From contig CAMENN010000012.1 of NCBI GenBank assembly GCA_945928315.1, positions 1 through 44,095 on the forward strand: DNA of 44,095 nt. The letters are read 5' to 3'. Below the pieces are notes generated by a model. That model had not been told where the DNA came from. It searched no databases and worked only from the letters and a program-made list of their open reading frames with translations. Shown here piece after piece: positions 29,256-37,797 of this stretch (position 1 is the stretch's first letter; every line of letters starts with the position of its first letter). The position numbers were made by a program, and so were the translations under genes. Source of the stretch: an uncultured Clostridia bacterium (GTDB lineage: Bacteria > Bacillota > Clostridia > Christensenellales > Aristaeellaceae).

Positions 29256-29834
29256 ATGGCGAAGCTCTATTTCCGGTACGGGGCGATGGGCTCCAGCAAG
29301 ACGGCCAATGCGGTCATGGTGCAGTACAACTACAGGGAGCGCGGACAGCAGGTGCTCATGCTCAAGCCGAAGCTCGAGAACCGCGACGGCGCGACGATCG
29401 TACGCTCGCGCTGCGGGCTGGAGGCGCAGTGCCGCTTCGTGGAGGAGCTGCCCGGGCTCTGCCTTGACGGCATCGCGTGCGTGATCGTGGACGAGGCGCA
29501 CTTTTTGACGGGCGCGCAGGTGCGCATGCTCGTGGACATCGTGGACGAGCGGGACATTCCGGTCATCTGCTACGGCCTGCGCACGGACTTCCGCGGCGAG
29601 CTGTTCGAGGGCAGCCGGGAGCTGCTGTGCTGGGCGGACACGATCGAGGAGATCAAGACGGTCTGCTGGTGCGGCCGCAAGGCGACGTTCAACGCCCGCG
29701 TGCAGGACGGGCGCATTGTCCGCGAGGGCGAGCAGATCCTGCTGGGCGGCAACTCGCAGTATATCAGCCTCTGCCGCAAGCACTGGAAGAGCGGTGAGCT
29801 GGGCAGCTTCCGCGATCTCAATCTGGAGGATTGA
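29256..29834 (+). CDS. tdk: Thymidine kinase
   Basis: LYFRYGAMGSSKTANA P-loop region, CVIVDEAHFLTGAQV, VICYGLRTDFRGELFEGS, CxC-type zinc site (CWCGRKATFNAR). Confidence 0.92.
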   Translation: MAKLYFRYGAMGSSKTANAVMVQYNYRERGQQVLMLKPKLENRDGATIVRSRCGLEAQCRFVEELPGLCLDGIACVIVDEAHFLTGAQVRMLVDIVDERDIPVICYGLRTDFRGELFEGSRELLCWADTIEEIKTVCWCGRKATFNARVQDGRIVREGEQILLGGNSQYISLCRKHWKSGELGSFRDLNLED

Positions 29835-29980
29835 GATCGCGGATGTGAACGGGCTGCAGGCATGAAGCAATCAAAAAAAGCGGCCAGGGAACGCAGCGCT
29901 GCCTGACGGAGCCTTGGGCATGGATGCTGCAATTTGAAGGCAGTATGAGGCGCAATTTCATCTTCAGATAGATATAGAAA

Positions 29981-30019
29981 AGCCCCTTTCCGGAATGGAT
30001 CCGGGAGGAGGCTTTTTTT
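29981..30019. terminator. Terminator between convergent genes
   Basis: AGCCCCTTTCCGG-AATGGAT-CCGGGAGGAGGCT-TTTTTTC. Confidence 0.75.
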
Positions 30020-30038
30020 CTACAAAGAAGGGAGCGCG

Positions 30039-30935
30039 TCACGCCTTCAGCGCGGCTTTGAGGTTGGCGAGCACCTTCTGGCTGAGCAGGACGAAGGCCT
30101 GCTTCGTGCGCCCGGAGGAGGCGTTCACGCAGTGGACGTTTTCACGTGCCCAGAAGTCCCCGCTGACCGCGCCTGCCGCGGCACGCGTGTCGCAGAAGAA
30201 GTGGTTGCCGGGCCGCGCGACCCAGCGCTCCAGCGCGGCACTGTCAAAGCCGGGACCGATGGAGGTGTTGAAGAGCACCTTGCCATCGCCCAGCGCCTCA
30301 AATTCAGGCGCCTGCAGGAGCAGCACGTTCTTGTTGAGGCAGGTGAAGACGACCTCGCTCTCGCGCAGCAGCGCGTGAAGCGGCCGGAACCTCATGCCCG
30401 CGGCCTCCGCATCCGGCTTGGGCGCACGGGCGAAATAGCGGATGTCCGCGCCGAGTAACTGCAGCGCGTCGGCGATCATCCGCCCGGAGACGCCCAGTCC
30501 TACGATGCCCACCCGCAGCCCGGTGATTTCCACCGGCTCGTCGCGCAGCATCGGCATGCCGAAGCCGTGCAGCAGGCCCGTCAGCTCGTGGAGCACATAC
30601 TCGACGACCCCGCGATCGCCGTAATCCCGGATGCCCAGCACGCGGATGCCGCGCTCGCGGGCGCAGGCGATGTCCACGTTGGCGCTCTCCTCGGAATACA
30701 GGCTGCAGCACATGCCGATATAGCGCACGTTCGGGCAGCGCTCGATGACCGCGCGGGTGATGCGGCTGGTGTAGCTGACGAGCACAGCGTCGGCGTCACT
30801 GATGCGGTGCAGGATCTCTGCGTCGTCCGCCGGCACGTCACGATAGAGGACGACCTCGCGCGCGTAATCGTGCAGGGCGGCCTCGGCGTCGGGCACCAGA
30901 CTGACCGGCTCAATGGCGACCAGCTTGTCAAACAT
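30039..30935 (-). CDS. D-isomer-specific 2-hydroxyacid dehydrogenase family protein
   Basis: GLRVGIVGLGVSGRMIADALQLLGADIRYF; VLFNTSIGPGFD; overall SerA-like layout. Confidence 0.85.
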   Translation of the reverse strand: MFDKLVAIEPVSLVPDAEAALHDYAREVVLYRDVPADDAEILHRISDADAVLVSYTSRITRAVIERCPNVRYIGMCCSLYSEESANVDIACARERGIRVLGIRDYGDRGVVEYVLHELTGLLHGFGMPMLRDEPVEITGLRVGIVGLGVSGRMIADALQLLGADIRYFARAPKPDAEAAGMRFRPLHALLRESEVVFTCLNKNVLLLQAPEFEALGDGKVLFNTSIGPGFDSAALERWVARPGNHFFCDTRAAAGAVSGDFWARENVHCVNASSGRTKQAFVLLSQKVLANLKAALKA

Positions 30936-30949
30936 GGCGGTTTCCTCCC

Positions 30950-31741
30950 TTAATAGAAGCACACGGGCGATGCGAGGTTGCGCAGCAGCGCGACGACGCT
31001 CCAGCCTGCGATAGCGCTCGTGCGGGAATAGATGTCCACCACTGCGCGCACTCCGTCGATTTCTGCGGTGATCCTGTGATCGTCGCCCTGCCAGTCCGGC
31101 ACGCTGTGCATCGTGACGCCGGTGATCTCCGGGCCGGTCGTCGCCAGCGATGTGGCGACGGCGACATTGACGCGGCGGGGGAAGGTGGCGATGGCCTCCT
31201 TCGCGTTGCCGGTGAAGACGGTCTTCTCCTCGGTGAGCAGCGCGTCCTCCCAGACGGGCGTGGGCATGAAGCCGCGGCAGCCGGTGTGCGTGTCGATGCC
31301 GGCGGTTTCCGGCAGGCTTTGCGCCTGAGCCATCAGTGTGACGGTCTGCAGCACATCGAAGCCGCCGATCGCACCGGAGGCGATGTGTACGCGTGCGCCG
31401 CCCTCGATGGCTGCGGCCTTGACGCGATCATAGAAGGCGGCGTCGGCAAACGCACCGATGGAGATGACGACCAGGTCGCAGCCCGCGCGCAGCACCGGCT
31501 CGGCGATGGCACGCACGCACTCCACGGACGCGGTTTCCACGACCATATCGGGCTTCAGCGCGAGCAGCTCATCGATGCCGTCCACGGCGCGGCAGCCCAC
31601 GCGGTCGGCGAGGGCCTGCGCGGACGCCTTCGTCCGGCTGGCGACGCCCAGCAGCTCGTAGTCCGGCAGCAGGCCTTTGGCGTATGCGTCGGCGACGATG
31701 CCGCCCAGAAAGCCGCAGCCCATGATGACAAACCTCTTCAT
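30950..31741 (-). CDS. Aspartate dehydrogenase-like (NadX family) oxidoreductase
   Basis: FVIMGCGFLGGIVADAYAKG; VVETASVECVRAIAEPVLRAGCDLVVISIGAFAD; IASGAIGGFDVL. Confidence 0.82.
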   Translation of the reverse strand: MKRFVIMGCGFLGGIVADAYAKGLLPDYELLGVASRTKASAQALADRVGCRAVDGIDELLALKPDMVVETASVECVRAIAEPVLRAGCDLVVISIGAFADAAFYDRVKAAAIEGGARVHIASGAIGGFDVLQTVTLMAQAQSLPETAGIDTHTGCRGFMPTPVWEDALLTEEKTVFTGNAKEAIATFPRRVNVAVATSLATTGPEITGVTMHSVPDWQGDDHRITAEIDGVRAVVDIYSRTSAIAGWSVVALLRNLASPVCFY

Positions 31742-32155
31742 TCGGATAACCCCTTTTCCTGCGGCGCGAAGCCGCATTTGCTGTCCCTCTATTGTACCAT
31801 GACCGGGAGAAAAAGGAAAGCGCCGCGGTGCAGGGGACGCCGGACGGAATGGCGCGCCTGGCGGGAAGGGAACGCCGCATCCGCGGATACCAAAATGTAA
31901 CATCCTTCACATTTGACGGCAGAGGCGTGTCGAAAACCGCTCCGAAAACGGAAAAACAGGGCGGCTTGGCGGACAGCACGTCGAATCCTGACGGACATGT
32001 CGGCAAAAATGTGAAGATAGTTCATAAATTCATTTCAAAATTCCGAAAAACAGGTGGAATTATATGTCTTATATGGTATAATACGATCAAAAAAGACATA
32101 AATTGACGGTGAACGCGGATTGCAGCGGACGGCATGAGGAAAGGATGTGACAACC

Positions 32156-32581
32156 ATGGGCTGGATGCAGATGGCCGGTCAGAAGGACTTTGGCGGTCTT
32201 CGCCTGCTGATTGCGGAGGACAACACGCTGTACGGGGAGATGATGACGGAGCTGCTGACCATGTATCACGCGAAAGTCCGCCTGGCGAAAAACGGCGTGG
32301 AGGCGCTGCGCCTGCTCCGGGAGAGCACCAATGCGTTCGATGCGGTGCTGATGGACGTGCTGATGCCGGGCATGAACGGCTATGAGACGACCCGCGCCAT
32401 CCGGAGGTTGGACAAGGCGCACAATGGTCAGGTGCCCGTGCTGGCCATGACCGCGGGCACGGATGAGAGCATCCGCCGGCGCGCCCGGGAGGCCGGCATG
32501 GATGCCTTTCTGGGCAAGCCCGTGGAGGTGGCGGCGCTGGATGAGGCGCTCGGCAGGGTGCTGCGGGAAAAGGCGGTCTGA
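32156..32581 (+). CDS. Stand-alone receiver-domain (CheY-like) protein
   Basis: LRLLIAEDNTLYGEMM..DAVLMDVLMPGMNGYE..VLAMTAGTDE..DAFLGKPVE; no output domain. Confidence 0.9.
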   Translation: MGWMQMAGQKDFGGLRLLIAEDNTLYGEMMTELLTMYHAKVRLAKNGVEALRLLRESTNAFDAVLMDVLMPGMNGYETTRAIRRLDKAHNGQVPVLAMTAGTDESIRRRAREAGMDAFLGKPVEVAALDEALGRVLREKAV

Positions 32582-32714
32582 CCGGAGCCGCATAGCGGCG
32601 CGGGCCGGCCGCGGATGCGCAAGGCAGCGGCAGGCGGACCTGTTCGCTGCTTTGTTTTTCGCGGCAGGCCCGGGGGCTGAACCGGAGTTCGCTCTGTCCG
32701 ATATATCTAGAATA

Positions 32715-32743
32715 TTGACATCATGCAAAACTGGAGATACATT
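32715..32743 (+). promoter_or_regulatory. SigA-like promoter upstream of SBP/hybrid kinase genes
   Basis: TTGACA (32715-32720), 17-nt spacer, TACATT (32738-32743). Confidence 0.65.
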
Positions 32744-32846
32744 AAAGGGGAGAAACGGGTGATGCGGCGGGACTGTGCCCGCAATGCCCGGCATGGAACT
32801 GCACCGCGGATTGAAACCATCCATGACAACGAGGGGGAAAAAAGAG

Positions 32847-34829
32847 ATGAACAAGCAGTACAGGCGCCTGCTCGCGCTGGCTGCGTGTCTGGCGCTGCTC
32901 TGTCTGACCGGCTGCGACAGGCGCACGGAGCAGAGCAGCCGCCTGCCGGTCGGCGCGGCGGAAAACGAGATCCTGACCCTGACGCCCGTGGCGCAGGACA
33001 AGGAGCTGGTCACTATCCACTACGAATACGGTCTGGACATCACCTCTGAGATCGAAAAGGCTGTCGAGGAGCGGTTCCCGAACGTCGATGTGGTCATGGT
33101 TCACGACGGTGCGAGCGATTCCATCGCGCTGATGGAGTGCAACCTCAGACACGGCACCGAATGCGACCTGATCTTCAGCCGCAGCATCTATACCCGCAGC
33201 GATCTGGCGGAGACGTACCTGCTGGATCTGTCCGGCGAGGCGTTCATCAACAACTTCTATCTCACCTCGCTGAGCACCTGCGTCAGCCCGGATGGCGGGC
33301 TGTATTACCTGCCCGGCCCGGCGAACATGTACGGCGTGATCTATGACAAGACCGTGCTGGAGGAAAACGGCTGGGCGGTGCCGGACAGCTACAGCGGGTT
33401 CGTGGAGCTGATCCGGACCATCGACAATGCCGGCCTGACCGTCATGGAGAACATCGACGGCGAGGTCAGCGAGGTGCCGGTGCGCGCCATCCGCCCCTCG
33501 ATCAAGTTCTCGGACGCCTTCCGCAGCCTGTTCTATCCCTTTGCCTACCGGGAGCTGTTCGCCGGGCAGGAGAACCTCGAGTGGCTGACCGCCTATCAGC
33601 GCGGGGAGGGCAGCATGGTGGGGCACATGGAGCCGTTCATCGACATCCTGCGGCGGCTCTTCGAGGACGGCGTCGTGCGCCCGGAGGACTGGGATTACCT
33701 GCCCCGCTACCGCCTGCCGATGCTGTGCGACACGCATTCCACCGTCATGATCCTCGGCCCGCTGAACACCTTCGCCAACGAGCAGCTGGTGAACAGCGAT
33801 CATGAGTTCGCCATTCTGCCCATGTTTACCGGCGATGATCCGGACAGTGACTACCTGTATTCCATTCCCACCTACTTCATGGGCATCAGCAGGGCGTCCG
33901 CGGAGGTCAGCCCGGAGCGCAGGCAGCTCCTTCTGGACATCATGGGCTTCATCTGCGCGCCGGATGCGCAGGAAAAGCTCTTCGGCGAGGCCAATACGCT
34001 GGTCTCCAACATCAAGGGCGTCAATCCCGGGGAGAACAGCTTCAACGCTGCCATCAAGGAGACCATCGAGGAGGGCCGCATCATCACCGATTTCTACACC
34101 TTGGCGGAGACGGCGCTCAACAGCGGCGCGCGGGACGTGGTTTCGGGCGCCATCACCGGGGAGGAATACCTGCTCGCCGGCGATGCGGCCCGGGATCAGT
34201 GGCTGAGCGGCACGCTGTTCGCCGAGCCGCAGGTGCTGGGCACCTGCGAGGAGACGCTCACCCGCTTTGAAACGGCCCTGCTGGTCGGCCAGATCTACCG
34301 CGACGTGACCGGGGCGGACATCGCGCTGGTGTATGTGAACACCGGGGATCAGGGCGTCAACTGCCGCCTGTTCGAGGGCACGGTGGATACCACCGACCTG
34401 AACAACATCGCGCCCGACCGCACCAGCGCGGCAGGCGAGGGCATCGCCTCGGGCTCGCTCACGGGCCGCCAGATTCTGGAATGCCTGAACGGCGCGAGCG
34501 CGCAGGTGGGCAATTCCAGCCAGTGGTATTATGTGGCCTCCGGGCTGAACGTCGAGTTCGCCCCGTGGATGCCCACCGGGGAGCGCCTGGTCAGCTGCAC
34601 GCTGCCGGACGGCAGTCCGCTCGAGCCGGACGCCCTGTACCGGGTTGCGTACATGAGCGACAAGATCTTCACCGTCGAGGGAGACAGCATCATCGCGCTG
34701 GCGCCCGGGGATGAGCAGATCGTGGAAGGCGGATGGTCGGAGCTCTTCCCGAAATGGATCGGGGAGCACGGCGGCGTGATCCGGCGACCGGAGCAGACCA
34801 CCGTGCTGAACTGGATGACGAAGGAATAA
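32847..34829 (+). CDS. Lipoprotein: family 1-like solute-binding domain fused to a 5'-nucleotidase C-terminal-like domain
   Basis: Lipobox CLTGC; SBP-like region (EIEKAVEERFPNVDVVMV..YYLPGPANMYGVIYDKTVLEENGWAVPDSYSGFVELI); C-terminal region GADIALVYVNTG..LTGRQILECLNGASAQVGNSSQWYYVASGLNVEFAPWMPTGERLVSCTLPDGSPLEPDALYRVAYMSDKIF. Confidence 0.8.
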   Translation: MNKQYRRLLALAACLALLCLTGCDRRTEQSSRLPVGAAENEILTLTPVAQDKELVTIHYEYGLDITSEIEKAVEERFPNVDVVMVHDGASDSIALMECNLRHGTECDLIFSRSIYTRSDLAETYLLDLSGEAFINNFYLTSLSTCVSPDGGLYYLPGPANMYGVIYDKTVLEENGWAVPDSYSGFVELIRTIDNAGLTVMENIDGEVSEVPVRAIRPSIKFSDAFRSLFYPFAYRELFAGQENLEWLTAYQRGEGSMVGHMEPFIDILRRLFEDGVVRPEDWDYLPRYRLPMLCDTHSTVMILGPLNTFANEQLVNSDHEFAILPMFTGDDPDSDYLYSIPTYFMGISRASAEVSPERRQLLLDIMGFICAPDAQEKLFGEANTLVSNIKGVNPGENSFNAAIKETIEEGRIITDFYTLAETALNSGARDVVSGAITGEEYLLAGDAARDQWLSGTLFAEPQVLGTCEETLTRFETALLVGQIYRDVTGADIALVYVNTGDQGVNCRLFEGTVDTTDLNNIAPDRTSAAGEGIASGSLTGRQILECLNGASAQVGNSSQWYYVASGLNVEFAPWMPTGERLVSCTLPDGSPLEPDALYRVAYMSDKIFTVEGDSIIALAPGDEQIVEGGWSELFPKWIGEHGGVIRRPEQTTVLNWMTKE

Positions 34830-34854
34830 GCCCGGGCCCGGGAGGAAGGTACAG

Positions 34855-37797
34855 ATGGAAAAGCAATTCCGACACAACCGGTTGATCATGGTCTGCGTGC
34901 TGTTGATCTTCCTGGTGCTCTCCTGGGCCCTCGTGAACATCCTGGTCGGCCAGGTCGGCAGGAGCGCGGACGAGGAGGTCCTGACCCACATCCGGGAGAA
35001 CACGGAGCAGCTGTATTACAGCTTCAGCAACCGGATTGAGGACACCTGGACGATCATGCGGATTGAGGCCCAGAGCCTTGGCCGGCTGGCCGATGCCTCC
35101 GAGCAGGAGGTGCTCGAGGTGATCGCCCTGCTGCAGGAGCAATCCGTCGCCAACGACGTTTACCTGATCAACAAGGAGGGGCGGTATCTGGACGGCAGCG
35201 GCCGGGCCGGGCAGTGGCAGCTGGACGCGAGCATGCTGCCGCTGCTGCGCGGCGAGGAGACGCTCTGCCGCCTGCGCCAGCGGGATACCGGCGCGGACTG
35301 CCTCGACTTTGCGGTCCTGCTGGATACGCCGCTGACCGAGCACGGCTACTGCATCCTGCTGCTGGAATACACGCCGGACACCTTCCTCAAGGTGCTGGAG
35401 CTGAAGACCTATGGCGGGCAGGGCGTCGCCTATGTGGTGGACAGCGCGGGGTGGACCCTGTTCAGGTCGGAGGGCACGCTGCCCACCGACCATGTGCAGA
35501 ATTACTTTTTCTACCAGTTTCTGGAGGGTATGGCGTTCGAGGGGAATGAGGAGATCACGGACGCGGATGCGCTGCGCGCCGCGGTCAATGCGGGAGAGTC
35601 GGACGCCGTCTATGTCTCCGGGGAGGAATACGCCTATGCGCTCAGCTTCCGGCCCCTGAGCATCATGGACTGGCACCTGATCCTGATGGTGGAGCGCTCC
35701 GTCATCTCGGGCGGGCGCATGGAGTACATGCGGCAGGTGCAGTGGATCGCGCTGTGCGCCAACCTGTTCATCCTGGCGGTCTGTCTGGGCTTCTACTGGC
35801 TCAATTCCCTGTGGATCAACCGGCGCGCGGCGGTGCAGCTCTCCAGCCGCGAACGGATCATCCATGTGCTGTCCGTCAACAGTCAGGGCGTCTATCTGCT
35901 AATGGAGTCCACCACGGGCCGGTGCACCTTTGCCAGCGAGAGTCTGCAGAGCATGCTGGGCGTCGAGCCGCAGTCCCTGATGGGCAGGCCCGTGAGCATC
36001 CTTTTGGAGATGTTCGGCAATCCGGCGCTGCAGAAGATGCTTCAGGCGTGGGACAGGAAGGTCATGCTCGATTCGGAGCGCTTTCTCTTTCACGCGGAGC
36101 CGGATGATGAGGGCAGATACCTGCGCGTCCGCGTGTTCCCACCCCTCAAGGGCGAGGTGGTCATGGCCGTGCTGGATGAGACGGCGGATGCCCGGCGCGA
36201 GAAGGCGCTCGAGGACGCTGTCAACCTGGCCAGAAGCGCCAATCAGGCGAAGAGCATGTTCCTCTCCAACATGAGCCACGACATCCGGACTCCGATGAAC
36301 GCGATTATCGGCTTCACGACGCTGGCCATCGCCAATCAGGACAAGCCGGACAAGGTGAAGGACTATCTGTCTAAGATCCTTGCCTCGGGCAATCATCTGC
36401 TATCGCTGATCAACGATGTGCTCGACATGAGCCGTATCGAGAGCGGCAGGATTCATCTGGACGAGCAGGAGGCCAACCTCTCCGACATCTTCCACGACCT
36501 CAAGACGATCATCAGCGGACAGATTCACGCCAGGCAGCTCGAGCTGTACATGGACATCATGGACGTCACGGACGAGGAAGTGTTCTGCGACAAGACGCGC
36601 CTCAACCAGGTGCTGCTCAACCTGCTCTCCAACGCCATCAAGTTCACAGCGCCGGGAGGCACCATCACCGTGCGCGTCGCGCAACTGCCGGGCGCGCCGG
36701 AGGGGAAGGGGCTGTACGAGATCCGCGTGAAGGACACCGGCATCGGCATGAGCTCGGAGTTTGCCCGGCGGATCTTCGAGCCGTTTGAGCGCGAGCGCAC
36801 CTCGACCGTGAGCCGGATTCAGGGCACGGGTCTGGGCATGGCCATCTCCAAGAACATCATCGACATGATGGGCGGGGAGATTGCGGTCACGACCGAGCAG
36901 GACAAGGGGACGGAATTCGTGGTGCGCCTGACGCTCAAGCTGCAGTCCGAGCGCCGTCGTGTGGAGGTCATCCGCGAGCTGGCCGGCCTCAAGGGGCTTG
37001 TGGTGGACGACGACTTCAACACCTGCGACAGCGTCACCAGGATGCTCCTGCAGGTGGGCATGCGCTCGGAGTGGACCCTGTCCGGCAAGGAGGCCGTGCT
37101 CCGTGCGAGGCAGTCGCTGGAGATCGGCGATCCGTTCCAGGCCTACATCATCGACTGGCGCCTGCCGGACATGAACGGCATCGAGGTCACCCGCCAGATC
37201 CGCCGCCTGGGCGACGAGACGCCGATCATCATCCTCACGGCGTACGACTGGGAGGAGATCGAGGTGGAGGCGCGTGCCGCGGGCGTGACGGCCTTCTGCG
37301 AGAAGCCGATGTTCATGAGCGACCTTCGGGATACCCTGCTGCGCGCGCTGGGACGGGAGACGGAGAAGACGGACGCGCTGCCCGGCGCGGACGGAGATGA
37401 AGACCTCGCGGGCAAGCGCATTCTGCTGGTGGAGGACAACGACCTGAACCGCGAAATCGGCTGCGAGATCCTGACGGAGTACGGATTTGCCGTCGATGAA
37501 GCGGAGAATGGCGAGGAGGCCGTGCGCAAGGTGTCCCGCTCCGCGCCCGGGCAGTACGATCTGGTGCTGATGGACATTCAGATGCCCATCATGGACGGCT
37601 GCGAGGCCGCACGCAGGATTCGCGCGCTGGAGAATCCGGCGCTGGCGTCTCTGCCGATCATCGCCATGACCGCCAACGCCTTTGAGGATGACCGCAGGGC
37701 GGCGATTGACAGCGGCATGAACGGCTTCCTCTCCAAGCCCATCGACATCGCCGAGGTGATCGAGACGATCCGGGCGGTGTTCAGGCAGAAGCGCTGA
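34855..37797 (+). CDS. Hybrid sensor histidine kinase with two C-terminal receiver domains
   Basis: Two TM segments around an extracytoplasmic region, PAS-like segment, SHDIRTPMNAIIGFT H-box, GTGLGMAIS, receivers GLVVDDDFN..YIIDWRLPDMNGIE and ILLVEDNDLNREIG..LVLMDIQMPIMDGCEA. Confidence 0.94.
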   Translation: MEKQFRHNRLIMVCVLLIFLVLSWALVNILVGQVGRSADEEVLTHIRENTEQLYYSFSNRIEDTWTIMRIEAQSLGRLADASEQEVLEVIALLQEQSVANDVYLINKEGRYLDGSGRAGQWQLDASMLPLLRGEETLCRLRQRDTGADCLDFAVLLDTPLTEHGYCILLLEYTPDTFLKVLELKTYGGQGVAYVVDSAGWTLFRSEGTLPTDHVQNYFFYQFLEGMAFEGNEEITDADALRAAVNAGESDAVYVSGEEYAYALSFRPLSIMDWHLILMVERSVISGGRMEYMRQVQWIALCANLFILAVCLGFYWLNSLWINRRAAVQLSSRERIIHVLSVNSQGVYLLMESTTGRCTFASESLQSMLGVEPQSLMGRPVSILLEMFGNPALQKMLQAWDRKVMLDSERFLFHAEPDDEGRYLRVRVFPPLKGEVVMAVLDETADARREKALEDAVNLARSANQAKSMFLSNMSHDIRTPMNAIIGFTTLAIANQDKPDKVKDYLSKILASGNHLLSLINDVLDMSRIESGRIHLDEQEANLSDIFHDLKTIISGQIHARQLELYMDIMDVTDEEVFCDKTRLNQVLLNLLSNAIKFTAPGGTITVRVAQLPGAPEGKGLYEIRVKDTGIGMSSEFARRIFEPFERERTSTVSRIQGTGLGMAISKNIIDMMGGEIAVTTEQDKGTEFVVRLTLKLQSERRRVEVIRELAGLKGLVVDDDFNTCDSVTRMLLQVGMRSEWTLSGKEAVLRARQSLEIGDPFQAYIIDWRLPDMNGIEVTRQIRRLGDETPIIILTAYDWEEIEVEARAAGVTAFCEKPMFMSDLRDTLLRALGRETEKTDALPGADGDEDLAGKRILLVEDNDLNREIGCEILTEYGFAVDEAENGEEAVRKVSRSAPGQYDLVLMDIQMPIMDGCEAARRIRALENPALASLPIIAMTANAFEDDRRAAIDSGMNGFLSKPIDIAEVIETIRAVFRQKR

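Noticed and set aside
29256-29330. Thymidine kinase P-loop variant GAMGSSKT instead of the common SGKT/S form
   Set aside because: Considered as an inactive enzyme, but the rest of the family motifs are intact and the nucleotide-binding Lys-Thr is kept; treated as an ordinary family variant.
27447-29870. 807-aa minus-strand ORF
   Set aside because: Crosses four well-supported plus-strand genes and intergenic terminators; artefact of high GC.
32742-35003. 753-aa minus-strand ORF
   Set aside because: Antisense to the SBP-fusion lipoprotein, which has signal peptide, RBS, promoter and domain motifs.
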